64,000 nt of DNA from Membranipora membranacea (Eukaryota > Bryozoa > Gymnolaemata > Cheilostomatida > Membraniporidae). Of this stretch, positions 37,411 to 50,300 are shown one piece after another (within the stretch, counting starts at the first letter, position 1; each line of letters begins with the position of its first letter). The notes below the pieces were generated by a model. That model saw nothing but the letters and a program-made list of their open reading frames with translations. It had not been told where the DNA came from and searched no databases. Position numbers and translations under genes: made by a program. Location of the stretch: the NCBI GenBank assembly GCA_914767715.1, contig OU612066.1:35252283-35316282 (forward strand), read 5' to 3'.

Positions 37411-39292
37411 GGCTAGGATTTGCCCTATGAAGAAAGATTTTGTGAGCTAAGACTTAGGCTAGGTCATGAACTTAGGCTAGGTCACGAAGAGGCAAAATAA
37501 TGAAATAATCTGTTGAATGTGACAATGAGGAAATTGTAATGGTATGTGGCATCAACTCCTATAAAGGCAGACCAATGAATATAATCTCACAATCACGATC
37601 AGTGTGGCTTGTTACTCACCGTCATACTGTAAACCTTTATTCTTCTGTGCATAGCAGACGGTAAGAAGTATGATGAGCACCAGAAAAATTACACCTGCCA
37701 AACTTCCACCAAGTAACGCCCAGTCACGCCAACTATTTTTTGTTTCATAGATGGAGCTTCTGCAAGATCAATATTAACAAAATACATATAATACTAAATA
37801 AGCGATGTCAGATCTTAATCTATGGAGAGAGAAAAAACTACGAATAATCTCACATATTAGGCATTGCCAATGCTGTCTATTAATATAAATATATAAATAA
37901 ATATATTTATAAAACGCTGGCAATTATTTTAATGGGATATTATCTTCTCTTATGCCATGCTTGGATAACTCCAGATGATCCTCAAGCTGTTGTAGCTTGC
38001 CCAGCTTTCAGATTGGGCCATTTCTGATATTGATGATTTGGTTGCATCTGTCTAGGCATGGCTTGAATCAGTGTGTTAAAAGTTTGAGCCGAGCCCTAGC
38101 CAATGCGACTGGTTGGATATCTGCTTATTTAATCCGTTTACTGAACACCTAATTGCTTTAGATCCTTAGGGTAGCAGATAAACTTGTATAAGAATGCGTG
38201 GGAAACAGATTATGCTAAACACAGAGGCTATGCAGATTCTTGGTTGTATGGTCAATATCAAATGTTGGGGGTTCAGGACAAAATTAGATTAGAGCTGGAA
38301 CTGAAGTTTCGATAAGTTACTCAAAAGTTAGATGCAATAAATCTGCATTATGCATAAAGGTTAACTAACCTGTCATAATTTTGAACGGTATTCCATCTGC
38401 GATAACTTTGAAGGTCGGTCTGCTGAGTACCTTGTAACTTAGCTCACAGTGCCATGAGCTATTTCTCAAACTCTCATCTGAGTTCATGTCATATTCGAGG
38501 TATAGCCGGGATGTAATATATGTCGTCTCCGGTATGTACGGAGGAGATACCAGGGCCTATATCATAAATACAAAACAAACAAATCATGTAACCTTTATAC
38601 AAAATAGATCTTAAAAGAGATAATTGGGAGCGCTACTTGTTCTGCTGATTAGAGGTCAGGGGAAAATGAAGTTGTGTAAAAAGTCTCACTTATCGCTCGA
38701 TGTTTTAATGAAATAATATATTGGAATTAGAGGTTTTCCTTTTTTCTCTGAAGATGAAATGGCCCAGAAAAAGCTAAATAATTTCCTTAATTCAATTTTT
38801 CAAAAATTTGAAAAGGAAAGTCTATAATATTCATATTTCATCCAATTTTCACAGTTGTGAACAGGTGATGAGACTAGGAAAAATATAATAGTGATAGACT
38901 GGCTAGAGCACCACTCAAAGCTCATCGAAATAAAAGGTGTGTGAAATGAATATTTGATTAACAAAGAAATTCAATGTCTCACCTCCACAGCTGGATTATT
39001 AGTGTCTTTGTCAACACGTCCTGATTTCCCGTTTTGTAATTTGTAATTCCAAACTATAACAGCTTTGACCAGTTAAAATAAAACTTCTGTCCTTGTTGCA
39101 TTGAGAACCTTGCCAAAACTGTTCTGAAGGGCTTATGAGAATAGCTTACAGTCAACCATGCATTCTCAATGTTCCTTCAGATGGCCTTATGCGGGAGAAT
39201 GTTTGACATCAAGCTTTCACACAACATTACGGCTTAGGATTCAAAAGCGAATGACTATAATATATTTAAATGAATTATTCAATGGACATAAA

Positions 39293-39614
39293 AGACTACC
39301 CAAAGACCAATGCATGTTATAGTCCCCAGGCAGTTACTTATGATAAAGTTTTCCCAGTTTTGCATGGTAAAAATATTCAATGCTCTACTTGGCATGAGTT
39401 GTTGATGGTGGGAAAAGTGCCTCCCATAAGGGAAGGTAACACCAATTGTCTGCATTATGATGTCACAGTCTCCCGGAAGTACTTGTTATTTGTATTGCAC
39501 TTCCGAGAGACTGTGACATCATAATGCAGAGAATGGGAGTTATCTTGAAAGTCTGAGAAAACTTTATCATATGTAACTGCCTGACTATAACATGCATTGG
39601 TCTTTGGGTTGTCT
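39293..39614. mobile_element. Foldback MITE with nested hairpin
   Basis: A 322-bp element, related to 25188-25362. The outer arms are about 55 bp (starting AGACTACCCAAAGACCAATG) and are repeated inverted at the right end. Inside, 39452-39480 and 39499-39527 form a second near-perfect inverted repeat (GCATTATGATGTCACAGTCT) with an 18-bp loop. The flanks are TAAA and TCAA, consistent with a mutated TTAA target. It lies in the intron between the exon 6 and exon 8 equivalents of copy B. Confidence 0.8.
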
Positions 39615-40439
39615 TCAATCTACATTACCTACTCCAGTGACCACTGCACTATTTATATAGAACTTTGTCTCATGGGCAAACTGGGCATCACAGGTAAACA
39701 CTGTCTCGTCTGCTCCCTCAGGTACATATCTTGGCGTAACTGGGAAGTCTTCACCACCGATAAATTTTGGATAGTTGAGTATCTCAATCTAAATCATATC
39801 AGAATGTCACTATAAGGACTGAATGCTAAAGATTGCCCACTACATAAATCAACAGTTAAGAGCTTATAGTTCAGGATAGAGCCTTCATTGGAGTCAAAAC
39901 TAAAACTCCTGTAGGTGTAGATATGAATTGCCAGTTGTCACTGAAATTCCTTGCTATCAGGCACACAACGACAGATATTGGTAATACACAAGAGTCATAG
40001 TAAACAGCGGCTGATCCGAGATTGGAGCACTAACTCTGGGAGTCTTGCTTATTCTTAGCTAGCAATAGTCACTCTACAAATTTTCTTATTTGGAAGTATT
40101 GAGCAAAGTCACTGGAAAAATTCTGTGTTGAAAATTCTGACAGAACTACCAAGGGCAAAAACAAATTCAATAAGATTTGTAGAAGCCATGTATAGTATAG
40201 ACTTTTTAGCCAAAATATAAACTTTATATCCATTAATATATATAGAAGATTGCTTGTAGTATAGATAGTATTGTACCATGATGTTTAAAGTGGCTAGTAT
40301 CTGATTATAATCTTTAGATAGAAGGCTTCGCCCCCACATTTCCGGATTCACATTGGCAACAGGTGTAAATATGAATCCAGTATTGGATAATGTGAGCCTC
40401 AATAAGCCTCAAAACATACTGTTGGGCAAATTTGAACAT

Positions 40440-40830
40440 TGCATTTTCAAATTAGTTGCAGAGAGGGAATGAGCATGTCAAAGTTCAATGTTGGCAAGTT
40501 TATGGCATCTCATCCCAAAAGCCCTCTCTGTGGCGGTCAATAGACTCAGAATTTTGATGAAAAATCTATTATGTTATATTATGGTCACCGATTTTTTTAA
40601 TTCTAAGTATCAATAACAGTGGCGATACAATGATGTCTCTTTCTATTACGATTTTTTGTCAATTATGTCTCAAAGGGGCTGAAATGCCTTAAAACTGCGT
40701 CTAATATTTGAAAATTCTCTGGGGATGCCCCATATCCCCCTAGCGGGAAGGCGCTACAGCACCCCTCCAGCACCTACCGCGCCTGGCCCCACCACTTCAA
40801 AACTTATGGATACAACCCTGGTTGGATCAG
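40440..40830 (+). repeat. Dispersed repeat, copy 1
   Basis: Shares ordered phrases with 41340-41880: ggcatctcatcccaaa, cttaaaactgc.tct, ggaagcccc/gatgcccc, gcgggaaggcgcta, cctggccc.accaattt/acttcaaaac and tatgga.ata. Non-coding. It begins right where the homology of the receptor duplication ends, so this repeat may mark the breakpoint. Confidence 0.65.
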
Positions 40831-40835
40831 AGGCA

Positions 40836-40943
40836 GAGCCAACACATCGGCTAACCGAGAATGTTTTAGTACAGCTTAGTTGTTTACTTCACACAATACG
40901 GGATAGCCAAAGTGTTGGATTAGAGCCAACACATCGGCTAACC
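40836..40943. repeat. 21-bp direct repeat, 87 bp apart
   Basis: GAGCCAACACATCGGCTAAC occurs at 40836 and again at 40923. The second copy also forms a small hairpin with the preceding GTGTTGG (GTGTTGGattagaGCCAACAC). Confidence 0.6.
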
Positions 40944-41339
40944 CTGGGAGTTTTGGGAAAGAGAATTAGTATGCACCAAACTAGCCTGCCTTGAGAAGGT
41001 TGCCAACAAGACAGACTAGCGCCAAACCTGCATACCATTAATATTTTATGAATAACTCTGCTCATCAATGTCGATGAGGTCCCATCATATAAATCAGTTC
41101 TGTATTCATAGGTAGGGCCAGGGGCCATGGCTCTACCACTTTTTCAGTAGGTCAATTTTGAAAAAAAGCCTCTTAAATTGACATAAGTGTTATGAATACA
41201 CAAACTCTATGAATGTTTATCAGTGGCAGGTGCTAAGGAGGGCCCCTTGTGTGATATGTAGGGATTGTGAAGGGATTATCGATTGAAGCTATTTTCATTT
41301 GCAAAGTATTAGAGTTCTTTTCATATGCAAGGTTTAGAG

Positions 41340-41880
41340 TTCATCAATAAATTTAAACCTGAAACATGTGAGCTTTCCTTCAGCACTATGGCCTCCCCGA
41401 AACATGCCTCTGCCTCAGTATCGAACAAGCAGCCTCTTAACACTGCAGTTCTAACTTGGTTGCAGAGTGGGATTGAACTTGTGAAATTTTGGATTTCGAC
41501 AAGTTCATGGCATCTCATCCCAAAGGGGCATTACTTTAAAACGCCTTAAAAACTGCCTCTATTTTTAAAATATGTTCTGGGGGGGGGGGGGGAGGGGGGG
41601 AAGCAAGAGTACATGCTCTATCTATCAAAAGAATCAAAGAATGTTGTTGCAGAAAAGTATCAATCACAGTAGGGATCAGTTATGACATGTGTCACTCAAA
41701 TTCAATCGAGACTGAAGCCAATTGCTTGTCAATCCCTTCCAGACTACAGCTGGAACAGCTAAAATTTGCCCCCATGCTTCAAATTTTTTATGAGGAAGCC
41801 CCAAATACAGACTTGCGGGAAGGCGCTATAGCCGCCTGGCCCTACCAATTTAAAACATATGGATATAATGCAGCTCTGAT
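41340..41880 (+). repeat. Dispersed repeat, copy 2
   Basis: Second copy of the family at 40440-40830 in the same orientation, interrupted by a G-run at 41579-41600. No coding content that I trust. Confidence 0.65.
41579..41600 (+). repeat. G-run (14 G, A, 7 G)
   Basis: A homopolymer of 14 guanines followed by A and 7 more. Such runs can form G-quadruplexes and are prone to length error in sequencing. Confidence 0.9.
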
Positions 41881-41889
41881 ACAAATAGA

Positions 41890-43500
41890 TATATATAAAT
41901 TTATATACACTTAACATCAGTTTTTTTTACCAAGACGGAGTCATAAATAAATCAGGGTGTGAAACTCCTTTCTTTATAAATTATGGTTGATTAATGAAGC
42001 CCTTAGAATTGTCCTCTCTGTTACATTGCACTATCTCCTGTTAGTCAAGTATTCCCATTAGTGGACTTTGCTTTCCATTGATGTGTCACCTTTTAAACTT
42101 GACACTATGAGAGAACTGAGGCTTTTGTGTGAAGAGATCAGTGTGCACAATTTTTTCTCCTCCTTTGGGAACTTTTTGTTGTGCAAACTGCAGTTGTAAT
42201 ATTCAAACACTTTCCAGGCTGTGTCAATTTGCACATCCAAGGATAACTTTATTGTATCAATCACCAAGAAATATCTGAGAAAGACCAATGAGTGAGGGTT
42301 CAATTATGGTTATGGTAAGTTTGACTATAGTGTAAGTTAGTAGTTCAACTAGTTGCAAGCAAGGAATTCCTTGCTCTGCTGCAAGGTTGTCTGGAGGTGA
42401 AGTTTGGAAGTTGGTGAGTAAATTAAACGGTGATTTTTTTATTTATTAATACCATTCAATTTTAAAAATTAGATGCAATATGCCATTAATATCAATTCAA
42501 TAATTGAATGAATGAATGAAGATTATTGGTCTGCATAAAGGACTAGGCTAGGAGTGTTTACAAATACAACAGTTACATTAGCAACTCTTTGAAGTTTGGT
42601 TTGGTCTGCATGCATGGTGATGATGATGATAGAATGGAGTACTCCTTGGTGATAGCACCCTCATTGCCTCTGGCCTTCTTTTCATACATCAAGATTGAGT
42701 TTTTCAATTGGTAACAGGGTGACAGAAATGAATCAAAATTTCACTATATATATACTAACTATAGCGTCAAAATTTCAAGATCTTCTTGACCTTGAAAAAT
42801 GAGAGGCAGAGGCTGCGGACCAGACTTTACCTTAAACTTATTCCAAAGTGTCCACTCTGTCAGAGGGCGCTGATACACTCAATGATCCAACGTTTTGCAA
42901 ACACAATCTTGCTGGCAGCTTCTTGGTCCTAATGATCAACTGATAACCACTTGATACTTTTTGGACCTAAGCTGACTTATATTAATTATATTATCATATC
43001 ATTGCTAAAAATGACTCAGCCCTTGTCCTTGTTGATGGTATGTAATTTCGCATGAAGTGATGAAATAACCCATGCCTGTGAGTGTGATCATTCGAAAACT
43101 ACTAAACCAGTACCAGTTTCTACAGACCCAGTACTTGTTTGGAAAAATAATGGCCATTACAAGTGAACCCTGGAGTGTCCTCACCGCCTCATCATAGACC
43201 ATATACATATAAGAACCACACCTTGCCTGTAAAACCATAAATTGGTCAGTTGAAATTTGAGTCGGCGAAGTTTTCCAGAGAGACTTTATCGACAAGATGC
43301 TGGACATCGGAATAGCAAGATTGTATTTAGAGGAGACTCAATGTTAATAACAATCACATAATCATACTCAAAATAACAATCACATAATCATGATGATGTG
43401 CATTGGTTGGCAAGCTGAGTATATCTAAAATTAACAGAGTAAATATGCTCACAGAGCTCAGCCCAGCTGACTATATATGTGTAACAACTTCAAATATCTT
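41890..43500. other. Non-coding stretch 5' of TECR
   Basis: Should contain the very short first coding exon (initiator Met and a few residues) and promoter of TECR. I could not pick the exon: it is too short to recognise and no ATG with a phase-0 donor stands out. A 20-bp direct repeat (aataacaatcacataatcat) occurs at 43346 and 43372. Confidence 0.35.
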
Positions 43501-43553
43501 CTATGTCTGCATATGTTGCTTGAAAGTAATGTTCTCATTTTGTCTTGTTTCAG

Positions 43554-46500
43554 ATAAAAGTGATCTCAATCGGTAGTGAAAGGCAGTTAGCCGAGTTTGA
43601 GGTAAGTTCTATCATTTTATTTTACTATTACAAATACAGACCCTATGGTGATGCTGTGAGAAACTGCCTCACTACTCAGTCACGGAATTTTTATTTAAGC
43701 TGTTTGATTGCTGCAACGGTTGTGCGATGGTCTGAGACTACATCATGCACATTGGTATTAGAATAATTTATAATTTAACAAAGGTTATGTAATATCAATG
43801 TGAATGTTACAAGGATAAATATCGTAGTAAAAGACTTGGATGTGAAAAAGAAAAATTGGCTCATTTTATCAGTAGCCTACTGGGAGAAGGTTAGCATTGA
43901 ACAAGGCCCAAAAGATCTGTTCTATATTAGGAAAGACTAAGGCAGTGATCAGTTATAAATTTATGGATCTGATGTATTTTCTAGATAAGCCCGGGTGACA
44001 CAATACGCTCAGTGAAAGAGGGTCTTCATAATATCCGTGAGTAATCTGATACTCAGTTTTTCAATTACGGCCACTGATATGAATGCATAGATTGGTGGTA
44101 CAATACACAGTATGGTAATTTGTGAGGAAGTTAGTGTAAGTTTGAAAAAACCTTGCTGCCAGAATCAAGAACAAACACAGTTTTTTTTAACGATGACGTA
44201 AAGCTGTCCTCACTTTGATATGAATCAGCGAAACTATGGCTACGACCCTAATCTGTTTATCAGACCTTTGAAGCCATTGTCATCCTCCAAATGTTCGCTT
44301 GTTTTCACACATGTTGTTGTCATATTCTCTGTACTTGTAGATCCTAAGTTATATCCTGAGCGAGTGTCACTCAGGAATGCACCCAGTAAGTAATGAATGT
44401 CATGCAAAAGATGTTCTGAGAGTATTGATTACGAAAACTTTCATGTGTGTCTAACTTATTCACAATACATTTGGATATTGTTAGCCTTGTAATTTTCAAT
44501 CGGAGACATTGTTATCACAATCCTATCGAGTGAAAAACTTAAAGTATATACTATATAATGATTTACTTTACTCTGATAACGAGAGCTAATTAAGTTTCAA
44601 AAAGTTGTCTGTTAGGATATTTCATTCAAGCTCTTTTGTTAAAGGAGGTAAGAATCTTACTGATGACAGCACTGTGTCCGAGGTTGACCTGACAGATGAG
44701 AAGATATACTTTAAAGATTTAGGACCCCAGGTTAGCTGGACGACGGTATTCCTTACTGAGTACGCTGGACCTTTAGTATGCTATCTTCTCCTCTACTGCA
44801 GACCTTCTATTATATACGGCAGCTCTGAGGCTGCAGCTGCCAAAGACAAACTTCAAAATGTCAAGTATGTGTTCACCTGATGATATTTGCGTGTAGGTCA
44901 AACCAAGGAGTTGGTCAATCATGAGCTGTGTCACCCAATAAGCTTTCTTAGATTAACAGCTCACTACGTGTTTGACAATGTGAGAGTTAATGGCTCTTTG
45001 CTTTACTATGTAATGTGATAGCTGCTACATTTAGTACGCGGCATCAATCATGTGGTAATGACGGGTCAAGTGGCAAAATTCATTGGATCTTCCTCGTCTC
45101 TAACCTCAGCAAATTATCAAATTATATCCACAGCTGAATTACCAGTTTGATCTCCAAACACTGAGTGGTTTAGCTGCTCACAGCAGCACTCAGATATATA
45201 TCACAACAATTTCTTACAAGCAAGTGGCTCACTCTGTGATATTAAGAGCGTTTCATGTCTTGTTTGTAGGATTGCGATGGTGTGTCACACATTCCACTAT
45301 GCAAAGCGATTATTCGAGACTGTATTCGTTCATAGATTCTCTAAAGCCACTATGCCTATCTTCAACATTGTCAAGGTATGTCAATATCATAACTGAAAAT
45401 ATCAGTGAAGCTGGAGGCAGGTGGTACTGGAAAATATCTCTGGCATTATTGCGAACCCCATCCGATCCGTATATCTTTATTGCTGTAGGATATTATCCAT
45501 TTTGAAGCTGAAAGTTCTCAACCAATGGACGCTGGAATCACCGATGTAACTGTTATGCATTTTCACTGCTCCTATATTTCACTGCTGCGTAAATATATCA
45601 TTGAGCAGAGAAATATAAACTTGCGTCTGCTTTGTATTCACTGTACTGAGGGACCAATATTTTATGCTGTATTGTCTTATTTGTAGAACTCTGTATATTA
45701 CTGGGGTTTTGCCTCATGGATGGCTTATTTTATCAATCACCCCCTGTACACCCCTGTACCTGATAAATACTTTTATCCAGCCCTTGCATGCTTTGCGGTA
45801 AGTTTTATGTATCTTATACACACTTGTACACATATCCCGTTCCATCCCGCTTCCCAGATCATTGAGTTGTTGGTTGGTTCCATGCTATAACATCATATCA
45901 GCTGCCACTTCTGAATGATAAATTTGACATCATAATCCGAACAGGGGTTTCGAGCATGGCTTTGTTCAGATCTGAGAAAACTAGAGTTGTCCAGTCTTAG
46001 TTTTCGATTAGACAACTCCTCACATATGTTTCTAAACATTACTGTTTGCTGTCATCTTATTTATCATTGTCATAAAAAAACACTGCAAATAATGTAGACA
46101 AACCGACAGATTTATTTTGAGCCCTGATTATGTAGCTGTTTGATATATTATGTTTTACAGTTTTGTGAGTTGGGTAATCTGTCTATTCACTTGACACTGA
46201 GGAACCTGAGGCCGCCAGGTACCAAAGTACGGGCGATACCCCAACCCACCCTCAATCCCTTTACATGGCTCTTCGGTGTAGTATCATGCCCTAATTATAC
46301 TTATGAGGTGGGAGCCTGGATCAGCTTCAGTGTGATGACAGGAACAGTAGCATGTAAGTAATACCAGCATGTATAATACACGATATATACTAGCTGCATT
46401 AATAACGGTACATAGATTAACTATTATACTAATCTCTATAATGCTAAAAGTTGGTACTCTATGTAACACTGTGTAGCAGAATGTATGTAAACAAATATTT

Positions 46501-46844
46501 GAGAAGAAATCTCAAATGAACTATCTGTCATTGGACCAACAAAACTTGCACTAAGGCGCTAAAATTTATAGAACACGCCTTTCATCATCTAAGTAGTCTA
46601 CGTTACTTTTTATTGACTCCTCACTGTCACTTACCACTGCATGGTTATATGGACATTATTACACGCGGTGTACAAGGTGTCATACACACTAACAATTCCT
46701 GCTATGTTTTTGACAGCTGGGTTATTCATGCTGGCTGGAGCCTATCAGATGACAGTATGGGCTCTTGGTAAACACAGAAACTACAGAAAAGAATTCCATG
46801 ACTATCCAAGAGCTAGGAAAGCTATCTTCCCATTCCTTATATAA
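43554..46844 (+). CDS. TECR: Very-long-chain enoyl-CoA reductase (TECR), first exon missing
   Basis: Catalyses the last, NADPH-dependent step of very-long-chain fatty acid elongation in the ER membrane (family knowledge). Coding exons: 43554-43601, 43985-44036, 44341-44385, 44645-44864, 45270-45375, 45687-45797, 46161-46353, 46717-46844. They join in phase to 300 residues plus stop, against 308 in human TECR, so only about five N-terminal residues are unplaced. The N-terminal ubiquitin-like part has [12 protein letters not shown]. The junction to the enzyme domain is [20 protein letters not shown]. The steroid-5-alpha-reductase-type C-terminal domain contains [40 protein letters not shown] and [15 protein letters not shown]. 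It ends in AIFPFLI, close to the usual C-terminus. It converges with the minus-strand gene at 47341, leaving about 500 bp. Confidence 0.93.
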
Positions 46845-47340
46845 GGCAAACTGTGATCAACAGCTTTATCCCAATACTGTGGTATTGACAGAGACATAAA
46901 TATTTATAATCTGTGGTGTTGATTTAACAGAGATAATCATCGTAATAGGCGTGAATTGCTGCTGTTCCACAGAACTGACTTTAATTTTTAAATTAAGCTT
47001 GACTTGATAACTAAAGGTTTGATTCAAGACCAGCATGAACTAACAATTATTGATTTTATTGAGCAGCTTGCATGATCATTTGGAATGAACATAGGAAGGA
47101 AAAAATATTTTGATTTGTGTTTAATTTCCTCATTAATTTTGCAAAATACAAATTACGGCACCAAAAACAAAAGATACTGCATTGTCAATCATAAAAACTG
47201 TACTCATATCTTGCTGAACTCAACTCTGAGGAAAAAGTGGAGATACCTGCGCTGCGCGAATTAAAAATATATGCGAATATGGTGTATAAAGTTTGAAATT
47301 GAGCAAATTGTCAACTGTTTGAAAATTAATGAGCTTGGTG
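46845..47340. other. Convergent 3' intergenic region
   Basis: AT-rich interval between the stop codons of TECR (plus) and the 341-residue gene (minus). It must hold both 3' UTRs. No other feature seen. Confidence 0.5.
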
Positions 47341-50300
47341 TCACCTAAACTTTCTATTAGCATAGTTAGTACCATGATGGTTCATAGTCCTTGGTCTGGT
47401 TTTGACATCTATTTTGTCGTTATCTCCCCCGGCTAGATAACTAGTCCGTGGTCTGTGACCTCCTCTAGAGTGTATACTTAATATCTGTATCTGCTCAAAC
47501 TTCTGTATGATCTCCTGAGCTTTAGTAGAATGTACCGGCTTCATAACATCCTCAGGGTATAACCGACCTGCTTTAGGTACTATACCATACCTGATAACAA
47601 ACAGACATAGGCTACCAGTAATGGTTACATGAAACCTGAACTCTGTTATTATTTTTATATGGATGGTGATTTCCTCACAGTTCTCTTGGTATGTTAGTTT
47701 TGATAGAATTTACACGGTTACTGCTCAGCACCTTGCCGACCTAGATCCAGCTCAACTTAGCTTTACTTTTTGGCTCAATACCTACAATTTGTCATAAGTT
47801 TCACAATTGATTATCAGATTGCTAAAATCTCATGGTTACATGGAGCTACTCACTTCTCATATAGCTGCCTGCGTGCTTGTTCTGGGTTCAATGAAGCTTT
47901 AGCCTGTGCTCTCAGCCGTTTGAAGGCCTTATCCTGATTGAAGCCCATTTTTTTGTTACGTCTTTGTTTGATACGGTCCTGTACGTAACGTCTTATACAT
48001 TCCCAGTGCTGACGAGCTGTAGCGCGACGTCGCTCCCTCTCCGCAATCTCCTCCTCATCCTACAACATGGAAACAGATATGACATATTAATATTTTGCTG
48101 ATTGTTAACTTTGGAGGAGAAAGTATGTTTATTTCAAATTGTCTGAATGAATGGAAGATATGAGTTAAGTTTGTGACATGTTTAATGCACCGCCACCTTA
48201 CTTGTATGTTTAATTTATAATAAAGCCAAACCATCAGCCGAGCAAATTAAGCCTTACAAGTGTTGCAATCAGCTAGAGATTGGTTTTATTTATTATTAGC
48301 AACTTAATGTTAGCTAGCGCCAACTTTAACTAGCCTATATGGGGATGTAAAGTATTCAGTTTGAGTAAAATTAAATTTCTCACTAGCATCAGTCCGATAA
48401 GTTTCTGGGTCAAGGTCAAACATTGATATAAGGATGTACCTCACTGCTTTCTGCCTCACTCTCCTCATCACTCGAGTTATCCCCCTTGTCACCCTGAGAG
48501 TTATCCTCCACATTACTCAGTACGTGTGATGCTTTTATTCTCTGTATAGCTGATATTTTCGTAAACATTGACTTGGCATGCTTCTTCATATTAATCTCTT
48601 TGATCTCTACAATGTCAACACCGAGGACTTAACTTTATGTGATTCTCACACCACAGGACAGGCTGTTGAAACCATTATCCAAAGCTTTCTATGGCCTGAC
48701 TTGAATGCTTTAACTGTTCACAAGAAATAATAATGTGGTGAATCAATTTCAATTTGCTGATATGAAAACTCCATCAATTTTATGACCATAAAGGGTATAC
48801 CTGTCAGAGTTTTGTGATGATCCACGCTACACATTGCGTTATAGGATTCCTTCTTCTCACCCAGAAAAAGATCTGATCTTGAAACGATCTTAACGTGATC
48901 CGAAAACATCGACCAAGCTGTAACAGAAATAATATCACCAAAATTAATATAGATTTTTTCTGATATCAAGTCAGTTATTGATAGAGCTACTGTTCCCTAT
49001 GCGTAATCCCGGTCAGCACTCAAACCTAAAGTGCTGAAATCAAATCTATATCCTGAAAAAATATATCACTGTTGCCTACGGATGTGTTGAAATAAACACC
49101 CTATTTGAATAAACTGTTAAAATCAATTATTCCTTTGCCAAGGGCAATATTTACAGTAAAAATGTTGATATTTTACTCAAAGAACCTTTCAGACACTTGT
49201 TTGTGTTTGGAGATTGAGATCATTCCATGGAGAAGTGCTTTGATAGCAATTAAATATCCAAACACCAATCCATTTAAATTTCACCTGTCAACGTCACTGT
49301 CATGTAACAGCTTTACTATTTGCGTTTAAGCTTATACTGATACTTAACGATGGCAGAGATATGTCTCACTTATGTGACACTACAATATGGTGGTTACCTA
49401 TTCATCAGTACATCAGGTCCAATCGTGATATTGTAACAATCTTATGACAAAATATAATCAAACCTGTGATAGGTAAACATTGCGTATAATCACGATGTTC
49501 GATGTCCTTTTCCCATTTGAACTTGATACCAACAGTGGAATAATTTCTTAATAAATGGTTTTAGATATGTGACCTTTTCCTTTGTATACCTACCAGGATG
49601 CGACCTACCAGGTTTTGCAGGGGGCGGAGAGTCTGAGTCTGTTTCCCTTTCTGCTTCCTCCTCCTCAGCAGGTTTCTGAGATTTCTTCTTTTTGTGTTTG
49701 TGTTTCCTCCCAGGGTCAGCATTAGTGTTATCGTCACCCCGGCTGCTTTGTTTACTTATTGGTCTCTGCCCTGCTGCAGCAGCGCTGTTCACCTCTCTAA
49801 ACCTGCGAACATGTGATTACGATGATCATCTATAAAGTTAGCTTTTTATACTAAGGTGGTTACACTAAGATGAAAGCCTAAACTAGTGCTTAAAACTCAG
49901 ATTCCAGATACTCTAGCACACATGGGCGAGACTTAATCCTGTCTAGAAATCTCAGTTAAAAACTTCTCTGTCTAACATGATAGACTTTTTTGAATTAGCA
50001 GTGAAAGCCTTTATCTTGCAAGGGCTGAGTTTAAACTTTCTTTCAAAAAGGATCGCGTATGTTATCGAAATGTATTTTCAGCACAAAGGCAATCGAGTAA
50101 ATCCTAATTGATCCCCTGGCTTGATTTCTGATCAAAGGATTTCCAGCTGGTCATGACCTGTTGGAGATCGGGTAATGTAGAGTAAACTATTCTTAGTTGG
50201 TCAGATAAGAGACCTACACGGTGTTGACTTGCGGTGTAATTGAATATTTGCCAGCTGACAAACCTGGCACTAAGCTTCAGCGGTGAAAATTAAATGTGTC

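Larger units (their letters stand above)
37066..40393 (-). pseudogene. 3'-partial receptor paralogue, disrupted
   Basis: Equivalents of the receptor exons: exon 5 part (40393-40277), exon 6 (39788-39629), 3' part of exon 8 (about 39068-38983), exon 9 (38556-38370), exon 10 (37759-37620), exon 11 (37147-37066). Exons 6 and 9 keep exactly the parental lengths (160 and 187 nt) and open frames. Exons 5 and 8 carry in-frame 3-nt insertions. Exon 10 is 140 nt against 144 and exon 11 is 82 against 83, so both shift frame; exon 11 then hits TGA at 37098-37100. A conserved Ig3 cysteine in exon 5 is arginine (WGRSLL instead of WGCSLL). Exons 1-4 and 7 are missing. It cannot encode a membrane receptor as it stands. 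Confidence 0.85.
35700..40395. repeat. Segmental duplication, copy B (partial, decayed)
   Basis: Direct-orientation partner of 23700-30070. It stops inside the equivalent of exon 5, where similarity ends at about 40393. It lacks the middle part (most of exon 8, all of exon 7) and contains two inverted-repeat insertions (37336-37410 and 39293-39614) absent at the matching places in copy A. Confidence 0.85.

Noticed and set aside
43005-43307. 100-residue minus-strand ORF with aromatic-rich sequence
   Set aside because: No recognisable family, no splice context, and it lies in the presumed TECR upstream region; chance ORF is likelier.
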